This document shows, piece after piece, positions 12,678-22,936 of a stretch of DNA of 64,000 nucleotides (positions within the stretch are counted from its first letter, which is position 1; each line of letters opens with the position of its first letter). Position numbers and translations under genes: made by a program. Under the pieces are notes generated by a model. The model was not told where the DNA came from, searched no databases, and saw only the letters and a program-made list of their open reading frames with translations. This stretch comes from Tolypocladium sp. Sup5 PDA-1 (lineage: Eukaryota > Ascomycota > Sordariomycetes > Hypocreales > Ophiocordycipitaceae). The DNA is taken from contig JPHH03000005.1 of the NCBI GenBank assembly GCA_000750105.3, positions 930,001 through 994,000 of the forward strand, in the 5' to 3' direction.

Positions 12678-13449
12678 GGCGATATTGTTCAGGACAGTGA
12701 TGGTATTGCGACTCCGTTCAGGTGCTCAAAAGTCCGCACGTGGTGTCGGATGCGGCGGCGGAGGTGGAGCATCCGGAATCCCGCTGCAGCGTGGCGCCCG
12801 ACGGCCTCCACGCAACCCCTATCTCCGGGCACGCTGCTCATTCCGAGATTTCCATCCGCTAGCAGACGAAACACGGTGTTTTGTTTGTGTTCATCATGTT
12901 TACATCGGCATGGCCTCAACAGACGTATTGTCTTGCCCTACCGCGGCTCATGCTTCCCCCGCCAACGCTGTGATCGATCCCTCCCACTTGAGGTCGCAGA
13001 TGGTGATGCATGCGAGTGATTGGCCTATCAAGTATTTGTGCTGCACTTCGTACTTCATTCGCCAATGAACAGCTGAAAAAGAGTGTTCTACTACTGTCAA
13101 TCAGGCACTCGGCATGCACGTTCAGCAACAAGTGACATGGTATGAACAAGTTGATTGCAGCACCAACTATTACGGCTATAAACAACAGCAAAACAGCCAT
13201 ACCAAGCACAGACACGCGTACCCGTAACTCAGAAGCAAGTAAATCACGCCCGCTCGTCCAGATAGCACCATAGCTCAAGTCACACCCCAATATCCTCCGC
13301 CATAGAAGCACCTTGTTGCCAGATTGTCGACGAGGTAAAAGCCATTCTCTCGTGCCAGAAACACAGAGTCCTATCCAAAACACTCATCAACCAAATCAAC
13401 ACCAGGCAGAATCCATTTTCGAAAAAGTCATGTCCCGGCGTCAAAGGCG
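12678..13449. other. Intergenic region between PGC1-like gene and Cat8-like gene
   Basis: About 770 bp without a supportable gene. It contains a cttcgtacttc element near 13046-13056. It must hold the promoter of the PGC1-like gene and the 3' end of the regulator. Confidence 0.5.
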
Positions 13450-16286
13450 TCAAAGAGCAAACCCTCCCAGCGCTTCAGGTCCGAACCCGTCGCCACTCCC
13501 GCAACTCTCTAGTTGCTTGTGGTACTCCACGCTGCCTACACTCAAACCCAACTCCGACGGCGCCACCTCCTCACCCGAGCTGAGGCTCTCGTCGCTCATA
13601 CTTAGCACGCTCTGAGGCGCCCCCGGGTTGCTTCCAAAGTCGCCAATGCTGAAGCTGCTCAGATCCCACGAATCCGGTGACCACTCGCTGCAGGCTGTGT
13701 TTGCCGGCAGCGACGCTTCGTTGATGAGGCTCGCCCCTCCGTAAATAGCATCGTAAACATTGTTCAGACCACCATCCATGGATCCTAGTAATGCCTCCCA
13801 ATCCGAAGTCGAGACGCCAGACATTTTGCCCCCAGCATCGCCATTGGCCAGCTGCTGGTCCGACTGTGACACAAGTGAGCCAGGCGTCAGCATTCGTGTC
13901 AGCCCGGCCGGCGACGAGGGCTGCGTCTGCGAGGGAGTGTTGTTTAGGGACAGGTAGTCGAGGTTCGGTATCGCCCGGGATGCGGATGCCCTCTGGCTGG
14001 CACTCGAGGCCATCGACATGGACATGCGGTAGTCCTGGTGGCTCAGTGTGGTACCATCTGGCGAGAGGCTATCAAACGACTGGCGGGATCGAGAACGATA
14101 AAATTCCGGGTCTTGTGCCGCAACATGCGGCATCGTCATCCGTCGCATCTTCTCCTGCTGTCGGAGCAGCTCGCCCTCGCTTGCCGTGGTGTGGTGGAGA
14201 CGGCCTATCGCATATCCAGGGTTGTTTTTGGGAGCTCTGGATGATGGCGAGGGACGCTGTGTGGGCGCGGGCATGGAACCCTTGCGAGACACGGTAGACT
14301 GTGAGCTGCTATCATTGTCGTCGATAGAAATGAGCGATCGGGCAACCCGAGCGAGATCCACATATCCGGGCGCTTTTGCCTTGGAAAGAGTCTTGATAAC
14401 AGCATTCACCAGGCGCTCAACGTCCCGCGTTAGTTTGCTGTCCTGCTTGAGATCCATGACGTGGTATAACAGGGTGATTCCGCAGACAGCCAGAAGATCG
14501 AACTTGTTCAAGCAAAATGAGAAGCTCATGCTCCTCTCCTCGAGGAGTTGCGTGATCTGGATGATATGTTTGCTGGATTCCGCAATCGATAGCAGGGACG
14601 GCGCAGCCTTGGGACCGAGAGCTGACCCCACCGCGGGTCGGTAGATGAGAGTGCGGATATAGTAGTAAGTCAATGCCTGTACCCAAGTCAGTGCTAGTCC
14701 CAATGCCGGTCGCTCGATGAGAAGCTTACAAGGAGTGGCGAACGGCTGCCAGTGACATCGGTGGAAGGCTTGTCCTGCACAAAGTTGAGCCGCAAATGGG
14801 TGGGCAGCTCAGCATACCAGGCATCAAGCTCGCCTTCCAGAGCGCCCATCTGTTGCAGGGAAAGCTCATGGTTCGTCGAAGCCGGATACAGCTTCTCCAG
14901 GGCCTGGGCCAGAATGCGTGTAGCTCGGAACAGGGCCAGGGCGCTAGACAGACGAGTGTACTCGCCTGGCAGCGTTGGCTGGAAGCCCTTTTCGGTGATG
15001 TATTCGTCGTCTGTGTCGGACGGATACTCGGCCTGCACGTCGTCCTCTTTGAGGAGCTTAGGCAAGCCCAAAGTAGCGGCAGTGAAGCTAGCATATTGTG
15101 AGCTGACATCATGAGAACCGTCGATGGGCAGACACTTACCAGTCCAGAGTATAGAGCGTCCAAAACACCTTCTTCCTGGTTTCCAAGGTCAAAGCGCCAA
15201 ATGAGAATCGTTTCTGGCTCTGGTGCAAGCCGAGACGGTGCGATAGGCCGACGGCGACGCACTTGTAGTGCTGCAGTCGTTTGCTGTCTGCCCTCATAGT
15301 ACAGTACAGCAGGGCCAAGATGAGACATTGCAGTGTGCTCATCGTGTTTTCTAGTAAAATGGCCTCGAGTGCCTTGGTCCATTGCTTCTCGCATGAAGCT
15401 AGTTGCGGGTAGTCGGGCGACTCGAACGAGAGACCGGCAATGCTGAAGACGAGGTAGAGTTGGGCGAGCTTATAATTGCACCTGACCTTTTCAGGGTCTG
15501 CGATGAACTCTTCGTAAACACGCAGGAACGTCGGCTTGTGCAGAACCGGGAAGAGAGGCGCCCACTCCTGGAAAAAGACATTGACACAGCGGTCCGAGAA
15601 CAGGCGAGGGGGTATTCTCGATGACTGATCGGGCTCCTCTGCGGTCAAAGGCGGGCACCCTTGGACATGTAAAAACGCGTCGGGGTTGAACTCATTACAA
15701 GGCTTGCCCGTCTCCTGCAGCTTGCGCTTGAATGATGCTGCAAAATCGGTCAGTCACTGGCGGCGAGGATGCGTCGCATGAACGAGAACATACTGATTAA
15801 TGATCGGCCACTGGAAGGGCCCATAAAGTAAGAATCGGAATTCTCGACGCCGAGAAGCAGTGGCGGCCCTTGCACGCGGAACGTGTCCTCCTTGTGGGCG
15901 GGTTGGTTATCCTTTGGCATCTCGGGCGACGACGCAGAGTTCGAGGTGGAAGTGATGGACGGCCGACGGTGGTGGTTGCCGTGCATGGCAGAAAGCATAT
16001 CAATCTTCTCGTCCTTTTCGTCGAGCAAGTCCTTGAGCTCCCTGACTTCGGTCTCCAACTGGCGGACACGTTCCTCGAGAGACTCGGTGTAGCCTCGGGG
16101 AAAGGCTCGGCGGCTCAGCTTGTCGCTCGTGCGGCACTCGAAGCCTACGTTGGCGCATTGGGAACATGTCGGGCGCACGCCATCGCAGCGGATCTTCTTG
16201 CTGCGGCAGCGGTCGCAGGCCTGGGCGATTCGGCTTTGGGCGCTGGTGCCCACCTTGATCACCTTCATGGGAAGGATTCCAGGCAT
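13450..16286 (-). CDS. cat8: Zn2Cys6 transcription factor, Cat8/FacB family
   Basis: Nuclear activator of gluconeogenic and acetate-utilisation genes in characterised relatives (yeast Cat8, Aspergillus FacB). Exons (minus): 16286-15794, 15737-15140, 15087-14730, 14676-13450; 891 aa. The zinc cluster is at residues 24-51 with spacing C-X2-C-X6-C-X6-C-X2-C-X6-C, inside the family block SRIAQACDRCRSKK. It is followed by GYTESLEERVRQLE and a coiled-coil dimerisation segment. The fungal-specific middle homology region spans the later exons (for example FQEWAPLFPVLHKPTF, LGLPKLLKEDDV), and the C-terminal third is Ser/Gln-rich and acidic, as in an activation domain. I start at MPGILPMKVIKVG, the family N-terminus, rather than at the upstream in-frame start. 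Three introns of 52-56 nt all keep frame. Whether it controls acetate genes here is inference. Confidence 0.9.
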
Positions 16287-19097
16287 TTTGGCGACGTGGT
16301 CGTCCTCGCGGGACTCGAGGCGGTCGTGATGATCGAGTATGAGCAGTAAGAGGACAACAAGGCCGACGGGGGAATCGTCGTCGGGCTGTGCGGTGTTTGG
16401 GTTTCCGGCCGCGCCGTGGTCGGCAGTGAAGGCGGGACTGACTCGATCACGCAAGCTGCTTGCTCAACAGGGTCGACGGGTCTGAGGAGCCCGCGCCTCG
16501 CAAAGTGCAGTTCAGAGAGGGGATCAGCCTGGACGCACACTCGCTCTCTCGATGTCGCTCCGGGCCTGTGCTCGTTTACGCGTGCTCTTTCCCTTTGTCG
16601 GTTCCTCTCAGTTTCTTCCAAGCGACAACGGCGGGGCGAATATAGGCCAAGAAGACGTAATCAGAGCAGATGTGGGGAGGACGGTGAGTGCGCAGATAAG
16701 TGAGTGGGAGAAGGGGAGGAAAACGTGGGATAAGACGGGGCAACCCCGGTGGGAGACGCTGTGGAGTACGGAGTACTCGTACTCCGTAGATGAAGAGATT
16801 GGAATGGAGAATCCCGGGGGAGGCGCAACCGCCGCAGCGTGGTTGGGCAGGAGCTCCAGGCTCTGTAAGCGTTCAGAACTTCAGGACCACAAATAATAGC
16901 GCGCTTCCTCTCCAGCTCCAGTGGAGGCCAGCACGCCCGTTGGCCAGTGCCTACGAGCATAGTTCCCGCTGACGAAGTGGTTCCGGGGTACGGAACAGCA
17001 CGGGCCTGCGGAGGCGATTCGAGCGGAGAGCCTACTAATAGTAGAACGGCTGTTGGGCTGGCACAGCGGCGAGGCACGAGGCAGCAGGGAACCAGAGCAG
17101 GGGGTTCTGCTCCCAACATCCCTCGCATCCGTCGCCCAGACGGAGGGGATTGCCTTTCATCGACGCCGCCTGAATTCGCAGCCCTTCTGACTCGGCTGAT
17201 GTCGGAGCCCAGAACCTTTGATCACTGACAGCAGAAGTAGATATGCAGCCTCGATCTCAACAACAAAGCGTAAATACATAAGTCGTCCCCAGAGTAGTCC
17301 GTACCTCCTACTTGTATGCGGTCACGGGATACACTGCGCCATAAACGCCTTCTTCCAGTACCTACATCGTGCACCACGGAGTCGTTGGCTTACACTCTTG
17401 GCGTAGGTAGTATGGAATATCCACCAGACGTTAACCACATCCCGTAACTCCCCCATCAACTCCCATGCTGCCATCCACATCTACCCCAGATACGTGACTC
17501 TCGATCTCGACCCCAGAAATCAGGCCATCGGGCCCCAAAAACTGGAAACAAGACTCCCCTCTAGCGCCGCGCTGGCAGCCCAAGATCTGCTGCACCACCG
17601 CCAAGCTAAGGCGTCTTGGTACTCGTACATTAAGTCTACCCCAGTTGCCCAGATTTCTGTAAGCGGCGCCAGCCTGCGGGGAAGAACCGGGAGCGTCGCA
17701 ATCCGTCCACCGTCCACCCTCTCACCTGCGAACCCTCGCCTGGAGTCCTGGACCCTCCAAGTCTCATCGTCATTGCAACGTCCTCTAGGGGCCCAATGCA
17801 CCGCGTCAAGTCGCGCGTCGTGTGCCACTCAAAACTCACGATGTCCTCTCCCCTCTTGTGGCGTGGCCGGCGGAGGATCCCGACTCTTGACACGGGCGGG
17901 ACGTGGTCTTGGATTACTCGGTCAGCTCCCGAATACCCCAGATTATCGACTCGAGCTGCAGCGGTAGCTGCATTTGATGTGCCCTGGTGCGAGCAACCTC
18001 CTACTCTGTCCAAGGGCACGAGAATCCTCTCATCACGGTGCCGTCTTCGAGATGTAGTGAGCTCGGTGAGCGGAAGCTACTACTGTACGTACTCGTATGG
18101 TGACGTGGAATCGCCTCCATGTTCCATGAAACGACATTGGCGCCAAGTCTCTACAGAAACGGCATTTAGCAGCCAAGGGTGGCGGAGGGCAAACCGCCAC
18201 TGCTGTATCCGTACCATCTCACTCATATGTGGCTTCACCAACAACGGCTCTTTTGCATTGGTGTCTATATCCGTGTCGTGGAAGCACTGCCGCCTCTTCC
18301 GGCCGGCCCACGTCGGCGACCTCTGACTACTCCGTACCCGTATCGTCGATCCCGACGCAGAGACGTTGGCTAGCACCTCTGATCTTTTACCATGTTGCCT
18401 CCGTTGCATTCGTCCGATGCACGATATCACGTCTCTTAGTCCGGCGTGCTTCTTTCCTCGTCCAAAAGTAGTCCCTTCGTTCAGATATCTGGGAGAAGAG
18501 GCCCAGCGCGCTCCCGAAAGTGCCCAAGTAAACCATCTTGCAACGCTTCCGCCCAGCCGAGAAGCCCATGATACGAAACACGGCTGCGGCTGAAGCCAGG
18601 CAGAGATCTATCGTACCACCTTGTGCCTCGTGAGAAGATCTATATTTCAAGCCATTCAGCCCCCAAGCGTGTCCACGTTGGCAACGCTCGAGCTCGACGG
18701 TGCCTACGGAGTAGACATCAGACATCAATACATGATTCAGCAGGTCCAGGCGAGCAGCTCTATCACGACCAGGGACGGGTGAGCACCGCGTTTCCTAATC
18801 AAAACGTCCGCTGGCCTGTCATCCGTACGTCGAAGTCGCGCGGTAGTTGAGATGGCAAATGGTGGCGGCGCAGGATCCCTCCCTTCAGCTAAAATCATCG
18901 TCCTCATTGGGCGAGGATAACCTCGGCCCTTGTCCGTTTTGGGCAACTTCCATCGATCCGAGATATGCCACCACGTGGTCGTGGGCCAGCAAAATCGACT
19001 TCTGGTGTTCTGATTAGTATTCAAAATTGCCAATAATGCCAGTGATTGGGCTGATGCTTGGTTGGCCGGTTCCCGACCTCTTGGCCAGGGTTGTCTG
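16287..19097. other. Gene-poor upstream region of the Cat8-like gene
   Basis: About 2.8 kb with only overlapping, compositionally random open frames on both strands. It holds a perfect 9-bp inverted repeat at 16767-16788 and more copies of the same motif at 18328-18337 and 18705-18713. A long 5' leader or complex promoter for the regulator is plausible, but I cannot place a transcription start. Confidence 0.5.
16767..16788. repeat. Perfect inverted repeat TACGGAGTA-4nt-TACTCCGTA
   Basis: Arms at 16767-16775 and 16780-16788 separated by CTCG. Further partial copies flank it (ggagtac at 16763). It lies about 480 bp upstream of the Cat8-like start codon. Confidence 0.85.
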
Positions 19098-19130
19098 TCA
19101 AGAGGACTGCCAAGGGGAGACGCGAGGCAA

Positions 19131-20637
19131 CTAAGACACGTGACTTACCTGGCTTTCGAGTGCCTGAGCCGCAGCCTCCAGGACTGGGCCCTCCACCTCC
19201 TTCAACGCCTTGGCAGCCTCGACACACTCCTCCTTGAGCAAACCTGCTGCAGCCAACTGCTGCAGCTGGTCCTCGGGAGGCCCGCCCTTGATGCTGGTCA
19301 GCTGCGCCTCAACTCGCTCATGGAGCACGGTAACAGCGCGAAGCTTATACACTTCACACAGGTCGTGGCCCCGTATCAAGGCTTCAAAGTCGGCCGCTCG
19401 TTCCGTCACGTCGTCCCCTTGCCACAACAACCTTAGCTGGCGTTCCCCTGTCGTGTCCTGCAGCCAGCGGAACTCTAGGCCGTCCTCCTCGTTGAGACAC
19501 ATTAGGTAGGCAAAAGGGCTGTCCCACTCGACGGCCTGGCCCTCTTGAGACAGCTTCACCGTTGGTAGACCGTTAAAGACGTGGAGCTTGGCCTTGGCTA
19601 GCGGGTCGTCTGAGAACGGGTCGAGGTGCAACGTCAACTCACGTGTGGTGCTATCTCTGTCGATGAAGCCGTAACTGAACAACATCTCGGCCGCCGGCTT
19701 GGTTTCGCCGTACGATATTGTCACTTCCTGTCCGTGAGATGCCGTGCAGCCCGGACGCATGAGAAGCACGACGTCATTATCACCGTTGACTTCGTAATAC
19801 GCCGTTGGGCTGCTGTAGTGGTTGACCATGTCGAGGCCTGGAACCATTGCATCCCCAGATTGGGGAAGCTCTAGGCAACGGGAGCGGTACCAAGCGTCCG
19901 CGAGGACCCAGTCGTCGACGGAGGCCGAGCCTTGCTCCCACAAGATAGCATTCCAAAATGGCATGGCCTCGGTCGCCTCACGGAGCTCGTCGAACTCGTT
20001 GGCCAAGGCAGAGAGCTTCGCTTCCAGAGCAGCCTATGGCGTCGTTAGCCCTACACACCACACGAGAGGTTGCAGCAAGGACGGGCTGGGCCCGACATCC
20101 ATCGGGGCAGAGCTCACCTGCAGAGATGTGCCATTCAATAGCAGACGTTCGGCGTCTGCCCACATTGTAGGAATGGGAATCGGGCGAGGTAAGAACCGGA
20201 CGTACTCGGTCCATGGCGTTGAAGTGATGCCTCTCGCTGCAGGCAGTCCTCTGCGGGAATGGACAAGGTGGCACAGCAGATATAACATGACATTTTTGCG
20301 CGTAGACTGCCATTTGTTAGCAATTGGAACTCTGCTATTATAGCAGAGAAAAGATGACGCGGTCTCTGCTTACCTGATATCTAACAGCTTCAAGGAGCTG
20401 TTTGAAGTTTTGGTCAACTTTGGCATACTCCTCAACTGCTTCTGCCGACAAGACGAGGTCGCGAGGGATCTTCATCAGCGCATATGTGCCGGTCTCCTGG
20501 TTTCCGAGCTCCGTGTCTGCGACAAGGCCGAATCCCTTGCCGTCTACATCTTGAAGCTTGACGTTGGTGAAAGCCACATTGTTGAGACGCGCCCATGCCG
20601 GAAAGGCATCGAGGGGCAATTGTGAAGAAGACGACAT
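19131..20637 (-). CDS. SET-domain protein, Rubisco LSMT / RKM-like lysine methyltransferase
   Basis: Predicted protein-lysine N-methyltransferase of the SETD3/LSMT/Rkm class, whose known substrates include ribosomal proteins and elongation factors. Exons (minus): 20637-20374, 20306-20118, 20033-19131. The split SET domain is visible as WARLNNVAFTNVKL, then TPWTEYVRFLP with MWADAERLLLNGTSL, then PGLDMVNHYSS (the NH motif contacting SAM) and TISYGETKPAAEMLFSYGF (catalytic Tyr region), followed by a helical substrate-binding domain. Read straight through it is about 451 aa. The end is uncertain: a GTAAGT donor at 19148-19143 sits 6 codons before the stop, and splicing to 19094 or 19106 would replace the last residues (alternative stops at 19014 or 19098). 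Head-to-head with the GTPase gene (505 bp). Confidence 0.85.
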
Positions 20638-21142
20638 GACGGGGAGAATCGAGGCCCGAGATGAGATGGGATGAGCGATGCGCCCTTTCGGAAACGGCCG
20701 CCAGAGTTACCAGTGGCCAACACAGATGCCGCCGTTGAAGCGATTGATGAGAGCTCGAAAGTCGGAGCGCCACGGAGCATCCATAGGTGTCCCGCAGCGG
20801 GCAGCTTCGGCAGCTCTAGCGGTTAAGCTTCCGCTGTCACCAGCCGGGCGGATGGCGCCCAGGAGGTCCCTGAAAGCCACACTGTACTTCCCTGTAAGGT
20901 CGCGTAGAGTGCATGCATCAGGCGGGGCTGCCCCTCAGCCTCGTCGACATCAAACTCGAAATTTTGCGATAAGGATTAATTGCATCCATCCTTTGTCCGG
21001 GACACGACATCGCACACCATCAGCATCCGAACGCTCAATACCCCACGTCCTCCCGGTAACATCCGGTCCCCCGAAGTGCTCGTCCCCTGGCCCTTCCCTT
21101 GTCCCGCGAAGCCTCTGCTGCTGGTCCTACAGTCACCGCGCC
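20638..21142. promoter_or_regulatory. Shared upstream region of SET-protein and GTPase genes
   Basis: 505 bp separate two divergent start codons. Open frames here have no recognisable protein. It should contain both promoters; no clear box stood out. Confidence 0.35.
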
Positions 21143-22588
21143 ATGCCTCGAGATCCCCTCATCGGGCTCGTGGGGAAGCCCTCGGCGGGGAAGAGCACGA
21201 CGCTCAACAGCCTGACAGACGCCTCCTCGAAAGTTGGTCGGTGCCCTCTCTGGATCGCCGCGATCTCAATGTTGCATAGCAGCTAACGATGTTCCACAAT
21301 AGGCAACTTCCCGTGCGCTCTCCCAGTCTTGCGCGCATGCAAGAGTCCCCGAAGACCCCGATGATCCGATCTAACGTCGCATCCTCAGATTCACAACCAT
21401 CGACCCCCAACGGGCCGTAGGCTACCTCCAAATCGACTGCGCATGCGCCCGGTTCCAAGTCTCAGATAGATGCAAACCCAACTACGGCGCCTGCGTCGAC
21501 GGCCGCCGGTCCGTACCCATAGAGCTCCTCGACGTCGCCGGGCTGGTCCCCGGAGCGCACCAGGGGCTCGGTCTGGGCAACAAGTTCCTCGACGACCTGC
21601 GCCACGCCGATGCGCTCATACACGTCGTCGACGCCTCGGGGACGGTCGACGCGGAGGGTAAAGAAACAAGGGGCTACGATCCGTCCGTGGATATTGCGTG
21701 GCTGCGGAGCGAGGTCGTGGCGTGGATACTGGGGAACCTGATGCAGAGATGGGGGTCGGTCCGGAGGAGACACATGGCCGTCAAGGCCACGGCTGTAGAG
21801 ACACTGCAGGGGCAGTTCTCGGGATACGGCGCCACGTCGACAGTCATCAGCCGGACACTGGATCGGGCTGGCCTCAAAGAGCCGTTGGAGGCTTGGTCCG
21901 ACGAGACGGTGCAGCACGTCGTCAACTGCTTCGTCGACGAAAAGTTCCCGACGGTAATAGCCCTCAACAAGATCGACCACCCCGACGCCGACAAGAACAT
22001 ATCCAAAATTGCCAAGATGCAGGACCCCAAGACGATTGTCCTCTGCTCGGCCATTTCAGAAATCTTCCTGCGCAAGATGGCCAAGCAGGGATACATCAAA
22101 TACGTGGAAGGAAGCGAGTTTGTCGATACAAGAGAGGACCTGATAGAGCAGGGCGACCCTACCGGCGGCGGCCTGAAAGAGCTCGACGAGAAGAACCGGA
22201 ATCGGATAGAGAACCTGAAGGACATGGTCCTGTACCGGTTTGGGTCCACAGGCGTCGTCCAGGTCTTGTCGCGGGCGGCAGAGCTCCTCGGCTTGGTGCC
22301 CGTCTTTCCCGTCAGGAACACCTCGACGTTTAGCTCCGGCGCGTCCGAGTCCAAATTCGTCTTCCGGGATTGCGTGTTGGTGAAGAAGGGCTTGACGGTC
22401 GGCGATATTGCGCGGAAGGTTATGGGCGATGCGCCGATTGCATATATCGAGGGCGTTGGCAACCTGAGAGTAGCGGAGGACGATCTTGTCGCCGTCGGCA
22501 AGAATGATGTGAGTCGAGTCCAGTCGTGATACGTGAGCACGTCGCTAATCATAGGCAGGTTCTATCGTTCAAGGTTGGACGAGCGTGA
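21143..22588 (+). CDS. OBG/YchF-type GTP-binding protein (yeast YGR210C-like)
   Basis: Translation-factor-class GTPase of the Obg superfamily, nearest in architecture to yeast YGR210C; molecular role unknown. Exons: 21143-21236, 21303-21312, 21389-22508, 22559-22588; 417 aa. G1 is GKPSAGKST (residues 11-19); the switch region GNFPFTTIDPQRAVGY is assembled from three exons; G3 is DVAGLVPGAHQGLGLGNKFL; G4 is NKIDH. The C-terminal TGS-like domain ends VGKNDVLSFKVGRA, made by the last splice. Exon 2 is only 10 nt (codes for the split codons of Gly-Asn-Phe-Pro); its flanking introns (66 and 76 nt) both have a ctaac branch sequence. Start ATG 21143 gives the usual short N-terminus MPRDPLIGLVGK. Confidence 0.92.
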
Positions 22589-22936
22589 AGGGATGCCTCG
22601 TAAAAAAAAAACACTCCACGACTTCATGTTTCCGCGAGCCCTGGTTCGCCGTGTCCGCCATCTAGTCGTCATCAACGGTGCTGCCGAGGACGACGTAACG
22701 CGATCTAGATAACATCTTCAACGTACATAAGATGATAGACATCTCCTGCATAAACAAAGCATACGCGGTTTGTTCGCCGCCGCTATGGCCATGGCCCGTA
22801 TGCCAATGGCCATCCCATCCCAGAATATGAGCGTTCATACTCTGCCGCCCTTTTGCACATTCATAATCCAGTGATACCTGTGCTCATTATCCCCAACGCC
22901 AAATCTCATTCATCGTAACAGCCCGAGGCCTGCCTT
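22589..22936. other. Convergent 3' intergenic region
   Basis: 348 bp between the GTPase and the TPR/F-box gene. Nothing gene-like seen; a run of nine A near 22602-22611. Confidence 0.6.

Noticed and set aside
17494..17967. Possible small gene upstream of the Cat8-like gene
   Set aside because: No family features, overlapping frames on the other strand, and no splice pattern.
21674..22552. 292-codon minus-strand frame
   Set aside because: Antisense to the GTPase, whose G motifs and splices are unambiguous.
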